Of a DNA stretch of 64,000 bases, positions 1 through 12,135 are shown piece by piece (positions within the stretch are counted from its first letter, which is position 1; each line of letters starts with the position of its first letter). Both the position numbers and the translations under genes were made by a program. Below the pieces are notes generated by a model. That model saw only the letters and a program-made list of their open reading frames with translations. It was not told where the DNA came from and searched no databases. Origin of the DNA: Roseiarcus sp963780825 (GTDB lineage: Bacteria; Pseudomonadota; Alphaproteobacteria; Rhizobiales; Beijerinckiaceae); the NCBI GenBank assembly GCA_963780825.1, contig CAWADL010000005.1, positions 186,001-250,000 on the forward strand. The letters run 5' to 3'.

Positions 1-261
1 CACGGCCGGCAGGCCGGGCGGCTCGATCGTGCCCATGTCCCAGCCGCTGCCTTTCACGCAGGCGACATCGATCAACGATCCATCGAGATCGCGCCATTTC
101 GTCTTCACCGACGTGTTGCCGCCGCCGTGCAGCACGAGCGAGGGAACCTGGCCGAGCAGGCGCGTCGTGTAGACGCGGATCGCGAGGTCCTCAGGATAGC
201 CAGCGCTGGTATATTTGGCGACCGCCGCGGCGGCGTCGCTCGCGCTCCACAGAGATTTCAT
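1..261 (-). CDS. Class II aldolase N-terminus (rhamnulose-phosphate aldolase/dehydrogenase type), partial
   Basis: The first 87 codons of a protein that continues beyond the left edge. The visible part begins MKSLW and contains LVLHGGGNTSVK followed by VKGSGWDMG, the phosphate-binding and early active-site pattern of class II aldolases. It most resembles the fused rhamnulose-1-phosphate aldolase/short-chain dehydrogenase proteins, which cleave a ketose 1-phosphate. The ATG lies 7 bp after the stop of the upstream SDR gene on the same strand, so the two are probably co-transcribed, with the SorC regulator gene behind them. The fusion itself is inferred, because the C-terminal dehydrogenase half is outside the window. 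Confidence 0.75.
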   Translation of the reverse strand, partial: MKSLWSASDAAAAVAKYTSAGYPEDLAIRVYTTRLLGQVPSLVLHGGGNTSVKTKWRDLDGSLIDVACVKGSGWDMGTIEPPGLPAV

Positions 262-268
262 GAAGACC

Positions 269-994
269 TCAGTACTTTTGCCGCGTCGGCGTGATGACGA
301 TTTCCTGCACCAACGCGCGCTGCGGCATATTGTAGGTGTGCAGCATCAGATCGGCGACATGCTCGGGGCCGATGCCGCCCCCGATCGCCACCTTGTTGGC
401 TTTGTAGTCGGCAAGCGTCTTCGGGTCCGTGACTCCGCCGAGCACTTCAGTTTCTATAACGCCCGGGGAAATGACCACGACACGCACGTCATATTCGGAG
501 AGATATTCGCGCAGCGACTCCGAGACCCCGTGCACGAAGAATTTGGTGCCGCAGTAGACGGTGTGATCGGGATAGACCTTTCGCCCGGCGATCGAGCTCA
601 TCATGAACAAGGTGCCGCGCCGGCGCTCCATCATGCCGGACATGACGGCGTAGACGCTGTTCATCACACCCTTGGTGTTGATGTCGATCATCTCGTCCCA
701 CTCTTCCGGGGGCTGCCGGCCGATATCAGCGAGGCGGGCGATGCCGGCGTTGACGAACATCATGTCGGTTGGACCAAACTTGGCTTCCGCTCCGCGCACC
801 GCGGCGACAAGTTCATCGCGATCACGCACGTCGACCTTGGCGCAGATCGCGTTCGGCAACCCCAACGCCTGCATGCGCTCGAGCCGTCGCGCCATCAGGA
901 GAACGGGATGACCGGCCGCCGAGAACGCTCGCGCCGCCGCCTCGCCGATGCCAGAACTTGCGCCCGTGATGGCGATCAGCGGTTTACCGTCCAT
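269..994 (-). CDS. Short-chain dehydrogenase/reductase (SDR)
   Basis: A 241-residue classical SDR, which would oxidise or reduce an alcohol/carbonyl with NAD(P)(H). The glycine-rich cofactor motif TGASSGIG is at residues 10-17, the NAG motif at 82-84, the catalytic serine near 134 and YCGTK (Tyr147, Lys151) at the active site. Length is typical. It lies between a SorC-type sugar-responsive regulator (upstream) and a class II aldolase (7 bp downstream), which suggests a sugar or sugar-alcohol substrate. The substrate cannot be read from sequence. A palindrome 40-72 bp upstream of the start may be its operator. Confidence 0.9.
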   Translation of the reverse strand: MDGKPLIAITGASSGIGEAAARAFSAAGHPVLLMARRLERMQALGLPNAICAKVDVRDRDELVAAVRGAEAKFGPTDMMFVNAGIARLADIGRQPPEEWDEMIDINTKGVMNSVYAVMSGMMERRRGTLFMMSSIAGRKVYPDHTVYCGTKFFVHGVSESLREYLSEYDVRVVVISPGVIETEVLGGVTDPKTLADYKANKVAIGGGIGPEHVADLMLHTYNMPQRALVQEIVITPTRQKY

Positions 995-1033
995 GCGAAC
1001 CTCCCTGTTATTTTATCGCTGCGCTTTGCTTTC

Positions 1034-1066
1034 TGAACAAATGACACAGACAAGCGACATTTGTCA
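1034..1066. promoter_or_regulatory. Candidate operator of the SDR-aldolase operon
   Basis: Two inverted half-sites, TGAACAAATG (1034-1043) and CATTTGTCA (1058-1066), face each other with centres about two helical turns apart. They lie 40-72 bp upstream of the SDR start and overlap the stop codon of the SorC-type regulator. Spaced inverted half-sites suit a tetrameric SorC/DeoR-type regulator. Binding is inferred. Confidence 0.4.
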
Positions 1067-2056
1067 ACGCTCGTCCAGCAGCGCTTCCGCGCCCTCCGCG
1101 TCCGTCACCAGATGGGTGATATAGCCGCCGCGCAACGCGGCGCGCAGCGCATGTTTCTTGGCTGGGCCGCCGGCGACGCAAAGTCGGTTCGGCAACGCCT
1201 TCAGTTCTTCGAGCGTTATCCCAATCATCCGGCTATCGAGGTCGCCGATCATGTGACGTCCCTCCGGGTCGATGAACCGGCCAATCAGCACGCCGACCGC
1301 GCCGCGTTTGACATAGGCGTCGATCTCCTCCCGGCTCGCGAGATCGGCCGCTCGCACGGTAGCAGCTTTGCCGACATCGCCAACGCCGAACAAGACGCGG
1401 TTGGCCGATCGGATAAGCTTGAACTGGTTGATCAGCGGTGGTTCGGTCAGCAACTCCTCACGCAGCCGCGTGCTGGAGAGCACGGCGGGCGCCAGCAAAT
1501 TGGCGCAGCGCGCTTTGATCCGACTGGCGAGCACCGAGGAGCAAAGTTCTGGGGAAAATTCGACCGCGCTTCCCGGCGAACTGCCGCACACCTGCACCAC
1601 GGTAAAGGGTCCGCTTTGCTCGGGTTCAGGCATCGACTCGGCGACGGCCAGCACGGTGCGGCCCCAGGCCACGCCAACCACGTCGCCGCTCTTGAGGTCG
1701 GCCGCCAGGATGCGCGCGCCGGCCTCGCCGAGCCGCGGCGCCAGGGGCGCATCTGGTAGCGAGGGGATCACATAGGCGGCCACCAAGCCAAACTTCTGCG
1801 CGAGCGCGCGCGACATGCGCGTGCGACCAGCAGCCTCTGGATTGATGCGGATGGTCACCGCGCCGCGCTCGCGGGCGTCCTGCAGCAGTTTTACGATGGT
1901 CGCCCGCGACACGGAGAGAACATCAGCGATCGCGTTCTGTGTCAGGCCATCGACGTAATAAAGCCACGCCACGCAGGCGATGGCGTCATCAAATTCGGAC
2001 GGGACGGCAATCCCCTTCAAAGGCGCGGCGTTGCTTGGCTTCTCGACCGGTTTCAT
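1064..2056 (-). CDS. SorC/DeoR-type sugar-binding transcriptional regulator
   Basis: A 330-residue regulator with an N-terminal helix-turn-helix (about residues 38-60, GLTQNAIADVLSVSRATIV) and a C-terminal sugar-phosphate-binding domain of the SorC type (GVAWGRTV, VQVCGSSPG, FGVGDVG). Such proteins control sugar operons and are induced by phosphorylated sugars. The start chosen is the ATG at 2056, because AGGTG lies about 6 bases upstream; a longer reading from 2143 has no support. The gene ends 69 bp before the SDR start on the same strand, so it probably regulates the SDR and aldolase genes. Confidence 0.85.
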   Translation of the reverse strand: MKPVEKPSNAAPLKGIAVPSEFDDAIACVAWLYYVDGLTQNAIADVLSVSRATIVKLLQDARERGAVTIRINPEAAGRTRMSRALAQKFGLVAAYVIPSLPDAPLAPRLGEAGARILAADLKSGDVVGVAWGRTVLAVAESMPEPEQSGPFTVVQVCGSSPGSAVEFSPELCSSVLASRIKARCANLLAPAVLSSTRLREELLTEPPLINQFKLIRSANRVLFGVGDVGKAATVRAADLASREEIDAYVKRGAVGVLIGRFIDPEGRHMIGDLDSRMIGITLEELKALPNRLCVAGGPAKKHALRAALRGGYITHLVTDAEGAEALLDER

Positions 2057-2181
2057 GGCGCCGCACCTTCGCGCCGACCCTCGGTACCCGAGACGCCGAC
2101 GATCAAAGTCCGGCAAGTACCGCCAAAGCGCGCGGGAGCGCAAATCGCGGAGATCGCGCCGTCAATCTGCAGCGGGCTTAT

Positions 2182-2700
2182 TCACCCTTGGGTCAAAGCC
2201 GCCATCTCCGCGAGCTTTGCCACGGTGTTCATATTGCGAGCGGTTCCCTGTCGCGCTGCCGGCAGACGCAGCTTGGAGCGCCCCATCGACTCGCCATAGG
2301 AGATGTAAATTTCTCGCCTCCCAAGCACAGCTTTTTCGCCATCCGGCGCGACGAGCTTTTCCAACGCGTCCGCAGGCGGCGGTGCGTCGAGAAAGACAGC
2401 GACTGTGCGACCTGGATCGGCTTGACTGAACGGATTGTCCGCGAGAATCTTAGCCATCTCCTCCGCGGTTCGAACCGCCACGCTCATCGACCGACCGGCA
2501 TAGGTCGACAAGATTTTCTCGAGGGCGGTCTTCACGTCCGCCTCACTGGAATCCGTTTTGAACACGACGTTGCCGCTGGCGATGTATGTCTGGACGGCGT
2601 GAAACCCCGCCGACGCGCATAGCTGCTTCAAATCATTCATCGGCATCTTACCGGTTCCGCCAACGTTCACGGCCCGCAGAAGCGCGATGAATGCTGTCAC
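2182..2700 (-). CDS. DUF1697 family protein
   Basis: A 172-residue protein matching the DUF1697 family throughout: MTAFIALLRAVNVGGTGKMP at the start, the IASGNVVF motif near residue 40, and IYISYGESMGRSKL near the C-terminus. The biochemical role of this widespread family is unknown. The gene lies between the SorC regulator and a divergently transcribed aldo/keto reductase. The 155-bp gap upstream therefore holds promoters in both directions, but no clear boxes stand out. Confidence 0.85.
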   Translation of the reverse strand: MTAFIALLRAVNVGGTGKMPMNDLKQLCASAGFHAVQTYIASGNVVFKTDSSEADVKTALEKILSTYAGRSMSVAVRTAEEMAKILADNPFSQADPGRTVAVFLDAPPPADALEKLVAPDGEKAVLGRREIYISYGESMGRSKLRLPAARQGTARNMNTVAKLAEMAALTQG

Positions 2701-2855
2701 TGTCGTTGCTCCTCAGAGAGGGCCCGGCTCCGCGCAAGGCCTCGCATCACCAACAATCATAGAGCGGGCCTCGTTCGCGCGAAACGAAACTTGCCGAGCG
2801 CCCCTCTCAGAGCTCACATCTTGCAAAGAGTCCTGCGAGTTGACATGCTGACGGC

Positions 2856-3833
2856 ATGTCCGAAGATTTCCTCTCCAAAGTTCCGCTCGGCCGCACAGGC
2901 TTGCAGGTATCGCCGATCTGTTTCGGCACGTCCGGTCTCGGCGACATGCCGGACACCTACGGATATTCCGTTGGGACCGAGCGGGCGCTGGCGACGGTTC
3001 GCGCGATCTTCGATGGACCTGTCAACTTCCTGGACACCGCTCGCATCTACGGCATGGGCCGCAGCGAGGAGCGAATTGGCGCTGTCATCCGGGAGCGCGG
3101 CGGTTTGCCGCCGGGCTTCGTCATCTCGACCAAGCTCGACCGCGATCCTGACACCGGTGTTTTCGACGCCGCGCGCGCGAGACGGTCGCTGGAGTTGAGC
3201 TTGGAGACCCTGGGTGTTTCGCGAATAGAGCTCTTGCATCTGCATGATCCCGAACATGCGCTCGATTTCGCGCAGATTACTGGCCCTAAAGGCGCCTTGA
3301 GTGAAATGTTGCGAATGCGCGATGAAGGGCTCGCTGTCGCCGTCGGCCTCGCAGCCGGGCGCGCCGACATGATGATCCCGCTGATCCGCGACTGGGATCT
3401 TGACGCCATCATCACGCACAACCGTTTCACGCTCGTCAATCGAAACGCAGAGGAAATGATTGAGCTTTGCGGCTTGAAGGGCATCGCTGTGTTGAATGCC
3501 GCGCCCTATGCCGGCGGCGTGCTCGCGAAGGGAACGGCCGACTTTCCGCGTTACGTCTATCAGCAAGCCGGCGAGGCGGCGCTGACGCCGGTTAAGCGCG
3601 TCGAGGAGATTTGCGCGCGTTATCGCGTACCGCCAGGCGCTGCGGCGCTGCAGTTCTCGATGCGAGACAAGCGCGTGGCTTCGACGGTGTGCGGCGTCAG
3701 CAAGCCTGAGCGGATTGCCGAAACGCTGCGCTGGGCCGAATGCGCGATCCCCGACGAGATGTGGCGCGAACTGGAATCGCTGGAAGCCTCGTCGGACGAT
3801 CCCGAAGCGACGCGCTTGTACTCGGTGGGTTAA
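2856..3833 (+). CDS. Aldo/keto reductase (aldose/pyridoxal dehydrogenase type)
   Basis: A 325-residue NAD(P)-dependent oxidoreductase of the AKR superfamily. The catalytic tetrad is visible as Asp60 and Tyr65 (LDTARIYG), Lys93 (STKLDR) and a His in LLHLHDPE (His130). The opening PLGRTGLQVSPICFGTSGLG is typical of the branch containing D-threo-aldose 1-dehydrogenase, L-fucose dehydrogenase and pyridoxal 4-dehydrogenase. With sugar genes on both sides, an aldose dehydrogenase role is plausible, but specificity is inferred. It is followed 89 bp later by a ROK kinase on the same strand. Confidence 0.88.
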   Translation: MSEDFLSKVPLGRTGLQVSPICFGTSGLGDMPDTYGYSVGTERALATVRAIFDGPVNFLDTARIYGMGRSEERIGAVIRERGGLPPGFVISTKLDRDPDTGVFDAARARRSLELSLETLGVSRIELLHLHDPEHALDFAQITGPKGALSEMLRMRDEGLAVAVGLAAGRADMMIPLIRDWDLDAIITHNRFTLVNRNAEEMIELCGLKGIAVLNAAPYAGGVLAKGTADFPRYVYQQAGEAALTPVKRVEEICARYRVPPGAAALQFSMRDKRVASTVCGVSKPERIAETLRWAECAIPDEMWRELESLEASSDDPEATRLYSVG

Positions 3834-3922
3834 GTCCGTCGGAGCTGACGTTTCGCGGGTCCTTGCCGTAATAGAACAATCCTCTACAATTCGGCGTGCG
3901 GCATCATCCGGGGATCGATTTC

Positions 3923-4645
3923 ATGAGCGTGCTCGCTGTCGACGTAGGCGGGACCCACGTCAAAATCCTCGCGAGCGGGGAAAAGGAGAGCCGGAAATTC
4001 GATTCCGGCCCTGATTTGACCGCCACGCAGATGGTCGACGGTGTGAACAAATTGGCGAAGGACTGGAAGTACGACCGCGTGACGGTCGGCTACCCCGGAC
4101 CGGTGCTGCACAACCGGCCAGTGGCTGAACCGCATAACCTCGGCAAAGGCTGGGTCGGCTTGGATTTCGCAGCGGCGTTCGAGCGCCCCGCGAAGGTCAT
4201 GAACGACGCGGCGATGCAGGCCCTCGGCAGCTACAAGGGCGGCAAGATGCTCTTTCTCGGCTTGGGGACAGGACTGGGGTCGGCGATGGTGGTTGACGGG
4301 GTCGTCGAGCCGATGGAGCTCGGGCATCTGCCCTATCGCAAAGCCACCTATGAGGATTACGTCGGGTTGCGGGGCCTGGAGGCTCACGGCGAGAAGAAAT
4401 GGCGCAAGCACGTCCTGGACGTGGTCGAGCGCCTCGTCGCGGCGCTTGAGCCCAGCGACGTGGTTCTAGGCGGAGGAAACGTAAAGCACCTTGAAAAGTT
4501 GCCGCCGGGATGCCGAGCGGGCGACAACGCGAACGCTTTTCTCGGCGGCTTCCGCGCTTGGCAGGAGGAGAGCGGCACGACAGGCAAAGCGCCGCGCGCT
4601 AAGGGTACACGTGAGACGACGGCTCGACCGGCGCGGGCAAAATAA
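3923..4645 (+). CDS. ROK family kinase (putative polyphosphate glucokinase)
   Basis: A 240-residue sugar kinase of the ROK/ASKHA fold. The phosphate-1 motif DVGGTHVKI is at residues 7-15, and LGLGTGLGSA near residue 105 forms the second nucleotide-binding loop. The short length and TVGYPGPV segment resemble PPGK-type glucokinases more than ROK repressors, and there is no DNA-binding domain. The ATG at 3923 is chosen over an upstream start because the conserved beta strand SVLAVDVGG begins there and GGGGAT lies just before it. The basic tail after about residue 210 (KAPRAKGTRETTARPARAK) is low-complexity. Confidence 0.8.
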   Translation: MSVLAVDVGGTHVKILASGEKESRKFDSGPDLTATQMVDGVNKLAKDWKYDRVTVGYPGPVLHNRPVAEPHNLGKGWVGLDFAAAFERPAKVMNDAAMQALGSYKGGKMLFLGLGTGLGSAMVVDGVVEPMELGHLPYRKATYEDYVGLRGLEAHGEKKWRKHVLDVVERLVAALEPSDVVLGGGNVKHLEKLPPGCRAGDNANAFLGGFRAWQEESGTTGKAPRAKGTRETTARPARAK

Positions 4646-4680
4646 GCCTCAGGCGACGCGTCTTGTGGCCGCGGTCGATG

Positions 4681-4890
4681 ACCCACAGGCGCTAACTTAT
4701 AGATTGCCGATTAATATCAAAGGTTTGATGTCATCCCCGCGAAAGCGGGGATCCAGGGCTACCGCACCTCGTGTGGCCAACACGTTGCAGCGCACGTCGT
4801 GTGGCCCCTGATCCCCGCTTTCGCGGGGATGACATGCTGACAAGCTATTGAATATTTTAGGTAATTTGCACTAGATTAGCGCATATGGGT
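4681..4890 (+). mobile_element. MITE-like element, copy 1
   Basis: A 210-bp non-coding element with terminal inverted repeats (ACCCACAGGCGCTAA at the left, TTAGCGCATATGGGT at the right) flanked by the 5-bp direct repeat CGATG (4676-4680 and 4891-4895). An inner inverted pair around GTCATCCCCGCGAAAGC and its complement makes the whole element able to fold back. It encodes no protein, so it must depend on a transposase elsewhere. Confidence 0.8.
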
Positions 4891-4961
4891 CGATGACCGC
4901 GGTGACTTCGCGATCGAAGCTTGGCCGGATAGGGGCCAGCACACGCCGACCGCGGCCACCG

Positions 4962-5172
4962 ACCCATAGGCGCTAACATATAGATTGCCGATTTATTTCA
5001 AAGGTTTGATGTCATCCCCGCGAAAGCGGGGATCCAGGGGCTACCGCATCTCGTGTGGCCAAAACGTTGCAGCGCACGTCGTGTGGCCCCTGGATCCCCG
5101 CTTTCGCGGGGATGACATGCTGGCAAGTTATTCAATATTATCGGAAATTGCTCTAGGTTAGCGCCTACGGGC
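4962..5172 (+). mobile_element. MITE-like element, copy 2
   Basis: A 211-bp copy in the same orientation as copy 1. Ends are ACCCATAGGCGCTAA and TTAGCGCCTACGGGC, flanked by the direct repeat CACCG (4957-4961 and 5173-5177). It sits in the right-hand hairpin of the same 95-bp host repeat whose left-hand hairpin holds copy 1. Confidence 0.8.
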
Positions 5173-5205
5173 CACCGACCGCGGCTACATCCGGCGCTCA
5201 GCTGC

Positions 5206-5281
5206 TGGCAGGAGTGGAGGGACTCGAACCCCCAGCCCCCGGTTTTGGAGACCGGTGCTCTACCAATTGAGCTACACTCCT
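5206..5281 (-). tRNA. tRNA-Trp (CCA anticodon)
   Basis: A 76-nt cloverleaf on the minus strand. The acceptor stem is AGGAGTG/CACTCCT, the D-arm GCTCAATTGGTAGAGC, the anticodon stem-loop CCGGT-CTCCAAA-ACCGG with anticodon CCA, and the T-loop TTCGAGT. The discriminator base is G and the 3' CCA is encoded. It lies 17 bp from a repeat cluster and divergent from metH, rather than next to secE-nusG where tRNA-Trp is often found. Confidence 0.97.
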
Positions 5282-5353
5282 AGGCGGGGCCCTTTTGCCG
5301 CAAGGTCGAGCCCGAAGCAAGCCCAACCAGGCTCGGCGGCTTGCATATAGCGA

Positions 5354-5371
5354 CATAAAGATATATTTATG
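5354..5371. promoter_or_regulatory. Candidate methionine-cycle operator upstream of metH
   Basis: CATAAAGATATATTTATG is an imperfect 18-bp palindrome (16 of 18 positions symmetric), strikingly AT-rich against its surroundings. ArsR-family SahR-type regulators are known to bind AT-rich palindromes ahead of methionine-cycle genes such as metH. The match is by resemblance only. It ends 5 bp before the first possible start codon. Confidence 0.45.
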
Positions 5372-5376
5372 CGATT

Positions 5377-9146
<3,770 letters not shown>

Positions 9147-9159
9147 CAAGGGCGCCCGT

Positions 9160-9470
9160 TGTAGCCGCGGTCGTTGACCGCGGTCGACGTGTGAGCGTCC
9201 TTTTCCGGCAAATATCCGATCTCGGCGCCGCCGCGGTCAACGACCCATAGGCGCTAACCTAGAGCAATTTCCGATAATATTGAATAACTTGCCAGCATGT
9301 CATCCCCGCGAAAGCGGGGATCCAGGGGCCACACGACGTGCGCTTCAAGGTGTTGGCCACACGACGTGCGGTAGCCCCTGGATCCCCGCTTTCGCGGGGA
9401 TGACATCAAACCTTTGAAATAAATCGGCAATCTATAAGTTAGCGCCTATGGGTCAACGACCGCGGCTACA
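9160..9470. repeat. 95-bp two-hairpin repeat interrupted by one MITE
   Basis: Begins TGTAGCCGCGGTCGTTGACC and ends with its near-complement. Deleting the MITE (9243-9453) and one copy of its 5-bp duplication leaves 83 + 12 = 95 bp. The only other content of the 400-bp gap after metH is short unremarkable sequence before the next gene. Confidence 0.8.
9243..9453 (-). mobile_element. MITE-like element, copy 3 (inverted)
   Basis: A 211-bp copy in opposite orientation to copies 1 and 2, with intact termini ACCCATAGGCGCTAA and TTAGCGCCTATGGGT. It is flanked by the direct repeat CAACG (9238-9242 and 9454-9458). It interrupts the right-hand hairpin of its host repeat at the same element position as copy 2. 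Confidence 0.82.
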
Positions 9471-9548
9471 GGCGGCCTCGCATCTTTCGGCTTAAACGCA
9501 TTGCGCGGCTTCCTCGTTTTTTAAATTATTCCGGGCAGACTTTGCGGC

Positions 9549-11682
9549 ATGTCCGATTTTGCCGCGCCCATCGCCGTCCCTTTCGCTGCAAGCTGGCGCC
9601 GTCTTGCCGCCGGCGCCGCGTGCGTGTTGGGCCTGGCCGTCGGCGGATTCGTCTGGGGACTGGCGGCCACGCACGCCCCGGCAATCGCGCTCGGCGCGTT
9701 GGTTGCGCTCGCATCGCTTGCCCTGGCCTCGTTAGTCGAGACCCCGCAGGCGGCGCTGCTGGCGAAGGCTTTTGTCGCCGTTGCAGGCTTCCTCGCCCTC
9801 GTCACGGCGGCGCGAATACCCGCCGACCGGCTCGAACTCGTGTTCGCGCTCGGCGCGATGGGGTTTCTCGGCTGGGGCGTGTGGCGCGTCGCGGCGAAGA
9901 CGCGGATGCGTCTCGGACTGTCGCCGGGCGCGACGCTGGCTACCGCCCTCGGCCTGATCACGGCGCTGGCGGCGTTCAGCGCCTACTACCTGCTCGCCAG
10001 CCAAGACCTGCAGATCGCCGATTTCATGTTCTACCGCGTGGTCTCGATCGCGGTCGCCACGCTCACGCGCTCCGGCAACCTGCTTGGGCTGGTGGTCGAT
10101 GTCGCCGGTTCCATGAAGCAGGACTATTCCTGGGCGCCAGCGATCCTGCCGGGTCTGGCGCTGGCGGCGTTCGGCCCGTTGAGCCGCGCGGTCTATCAAG
10201 GCGCGATCGTCGTTGGCTACGCGGCCCCCGCGCTGTTCGCGCTCGCCTGGCTGGCGCGCGAGATCGCGGCCCCCCTGGGACCGCGCGCGTCCCGCGCGCT
10301 CTTTGCTAAACCAACCCAAATAGCGGGCGGGACGCCCGCGGTCCCAGCAGCGACCTTCGCCTTCGCGCTCGCCGCCGTCTTCGCAGCTTACCCCTTCGGC
10401 GTCGTCGTAGCAGCCCGCGGCATGCCCGACATCGGCGGCCTCGCGCTCTTTGTCGTCGCGCTGCGCATTGCCGACAAACTCGCCCGCACGCTGAGCCTGC
10501 GCGCCGGACACGAGGCGCGCGTTCGGTCGATCGTGCAGAAACTCGGCTTCGCCTTGGCGCTGACGCTGTTTTCGATGTTCCTGTTCCGGCGCTGGTACGC
10601 TTTCGCCGCAGTGTCCGTGATCGTGGCGCTCGCCGTCGAAATCATCGCCATAGCGTTGCGGCGCGGAAAAACTTTCCGTTGGCGCGAGGCGGCGTTGGCG
10701 GCGGCCGTCGGCGTTCTCACGCTGATCGCGCTGCTCGCGCCGGTGCTGGTGGATTGGCTGCCGAATCCCGGCGCGCACGATTACACGAAGATGTACGCCG
10801 CCTATCGCAAGACCAGCGCCGTTCTCGCGGAGGTCGTCGGCGATTGGTGCGGTTTTGCCGTGCTCGCGCTCGCGGCGCGCCGGAGCGGCGCTCGTAATGG
10901 CGCGATCAGGGCGACGTGGACGGCTTGCGCGTCTTGCCCTCATCGCCTCCCCTCTGTCGGCGCTGCTGTTCCTGCGCGTGCAATCGCCTTACCCGCACCA
11001 TCTCTATCTGCTGGCGCCGGCGATTTGCGTGTTCATCGCCGCGCCGCTGCTGATGCTGTTCGCCAAGTCGCGGCTCGCTGGCGGGGCCGCGCTCGCAACG
11101 CTCGCCGCGCTGACATTGACGCCGGTCGGCGCATGGGCGCCGAAGGGCGTGTTTCCGACCGCGGGCCGGGCGCGCCCGCCGCGCGCGGATCTCGCCGAAC
11201 TGGCTCGCATGAAAGATTGGGTCGATGCGCGCGCCACGCCGGCTCACAAAATCTGCGGGCTCGGTTCGAGCTACACGTTCAGCGGGCAGTTGATCGCCGA
11301 ACTCTGGCAATTGAAGGCGGAAAAGTCCCCGCTTAGCCGGAGCAAGGCGGAGGACACAAGTGTCGGCATGAGCGACGTCGACACAGTCGACGGGCCACCG
11401 AAAGCGGCTATCAAGGATTGCGCGATCCTCATCGTCGGCGATCCCGTGCAAACCCACGTCATTCCCGCCTACCAACTCACGGTGACACTGCCGTCAAGCG
11501 AGATGCTGCAGGGAGTCGGTATCGGCGCGCACTACCGGCGCACAGGTGAGGTGTTTCATCTCGAGCACGGCGTCTCGGCTGTGGTGTTCGAGCAGACATC
11601 GCCGCTGACCGATGACGACATGGCCGCGCTCGCGGGGCGCTGGCGGGCGGCGCGAGCCGCAGTCGAGGCCTGGCGGGAGTAG
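9549..11682 (+). CDS. Polytopic membrane protein, GT-C-like, frameshifted
   Basis: A membrane protein of about 710 residues with roughly a dozen hydrophobic segments, then a soluble C-terminal domain from about 11200 (LARMKDWVDARATPAHKICGLGSSYTFSG). The layout, many membrane helices plus a C-terminal periplasmic domain, recalls lipid-sugar-dependent GT-C glycosyltransferases or an uncharacterised family; no diagnostic catalytic motif was recognised. The frame changes once near 10905. At 10275-10347 an intergenic-type palindrome lies inside the coding frame and is translated as roughly 25 extra residues (including AGGTPAVPA). It has no operon partners; a repeat cluster precedes it. Confidence 0.6.
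10275..10347. repeat. GGGACCGCGGGCGTCCC-type palindrome inside a coding frame
   Basis: A 73-bp inverted pair, CTGGGACCGC... and ...GCGGTCCCAG, around a short spacer. The same family occurs intergenically at 21684-21756 and 30713-30740. Here the host frame stays open through it. Confidence 0.75.
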
Positions 11683-11700
11683 CAGCGGCGCGCCCTGAGC

Positions 11701-11718
11701 GTCGGCCTCCTGGCCGAC
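11701..11718. terminator. Short hairpin after the membrane protein gene
   Basis: GTCGGCC-TCCT-GGCCGAC forms a perfect 7-bp stem, followed by GATTTCTCTT. It lies 19 bp past the stop of the membrane protein gene and could act as a terminator. The T-run is weak. Confidence 0.4.
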
Positions 11719-11776
11719 GATTTCTCTTCGAGAAGGTTAGCTTAGAGCTGACCCTCCGTGGGCTCGGCCATAGCGG

Positions 11777-11914
11777 TTACCGGTCGCAAACGTCATAACC
11801 AAAGCACGGATCGGCCGCATGGACGGTAGCGTGTCCCGAGGCTTCGACAGCAAGAGCCGCCAAGCCGAAGGTCGCGAACAGCGCGGCGGCGACGATTTTG
11901 CGGAACGTGCTCAT
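11777..11914 (-). CDS. Small secreted protein, 45 residues
   Basis: A 45-residue peptide starting MSTFRKIVAAALFATFGLAA, a clear Sec-type signal with basic N-terminus and hydrophobic core ending near AVEASG. The mature part is only about 25 residues, ending DPCFGYDVCDR with two cysteines. AAGG precedes the ATG at suitable distance; an upstream in-frame ATG at 12013 would bury the signal peptide and is rejected. The family is not recognised. It is divergent from the 12136 gene. Confidence 0.5.
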   Translation of the reverse strand: MSTFRKIVAAALFATFGLAALAVEASGHATVHAADPCFGYDVCDR

Positions 11915-12053
11915 ATTTGCCGCCTTCGAACCAGAGAGAATCAGGGAGGGTCTTCGTCCGTCCACGCCGTCGAAATGCGTTAAAACCGCCGGGCGTGAAG
12001 TGGCGTTTCTCACGTTCCGCGGAGATGTGTACGCGCGCCTCCGGACAGCGGAC

Positions 12054-12069
12054 GCAAATTAAAATTTGC
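12054..12069. promoter_or_regulatory. AT-rich perfect palindrome upstream of the protease unit
   Basis: GCAAATT-AA-AATTTGC is a perfect palindrome in otherwise GC-rich DNA, 67 bp upstream of the 12136 start and between two divergent genes. This is a typical operator position. The cognate regulator is unknown. Confidence 0.35.
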
Positions 12070-12135
12070 CTGGCTACATCGAACGCCCTAGCATTCCCAC
12101 CAACCGCCCACAGCGAACGCGCGAGGGACCTTTCG

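Larger units (their letters stand above)
4664..5189. repeat. 95-bp two-hairpin repeat interrupted by two MITEs
   Basis: A palindromic element of the TGTAGCCGCGGTC family that carries one MITE in the loop of each of its two hairpins. Joining 4664-4680, 4896-4961 and 5178-5189 (removing both insertions and one copy of each 5-bp duplication) gives exactly 95 bp, the length of the uninterrupted copy at 44883-44977. Confidence 0.8.

Noticed and set aside
1061..2622. Plus-strand open frames opposite the SorC regulator and DUF1697 genes
   Set aside because: Antisense shadows with no motifs; the minus-strand proteins are clearly conserved.
4681..5172. CRISPR array
   Set aside because: Only two tandem 210-bp palindromic copies with terminal inverted repeats and target duplications; there are no short spaced repeats and no cas genes.
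5281..5376. SAM riboswitch upstream of metH
   Set aside because: The leader is only about 95 bp and shows no recognisable SAM-I or SAM-II conserved core; an operator-like palindrome is the better explanation.
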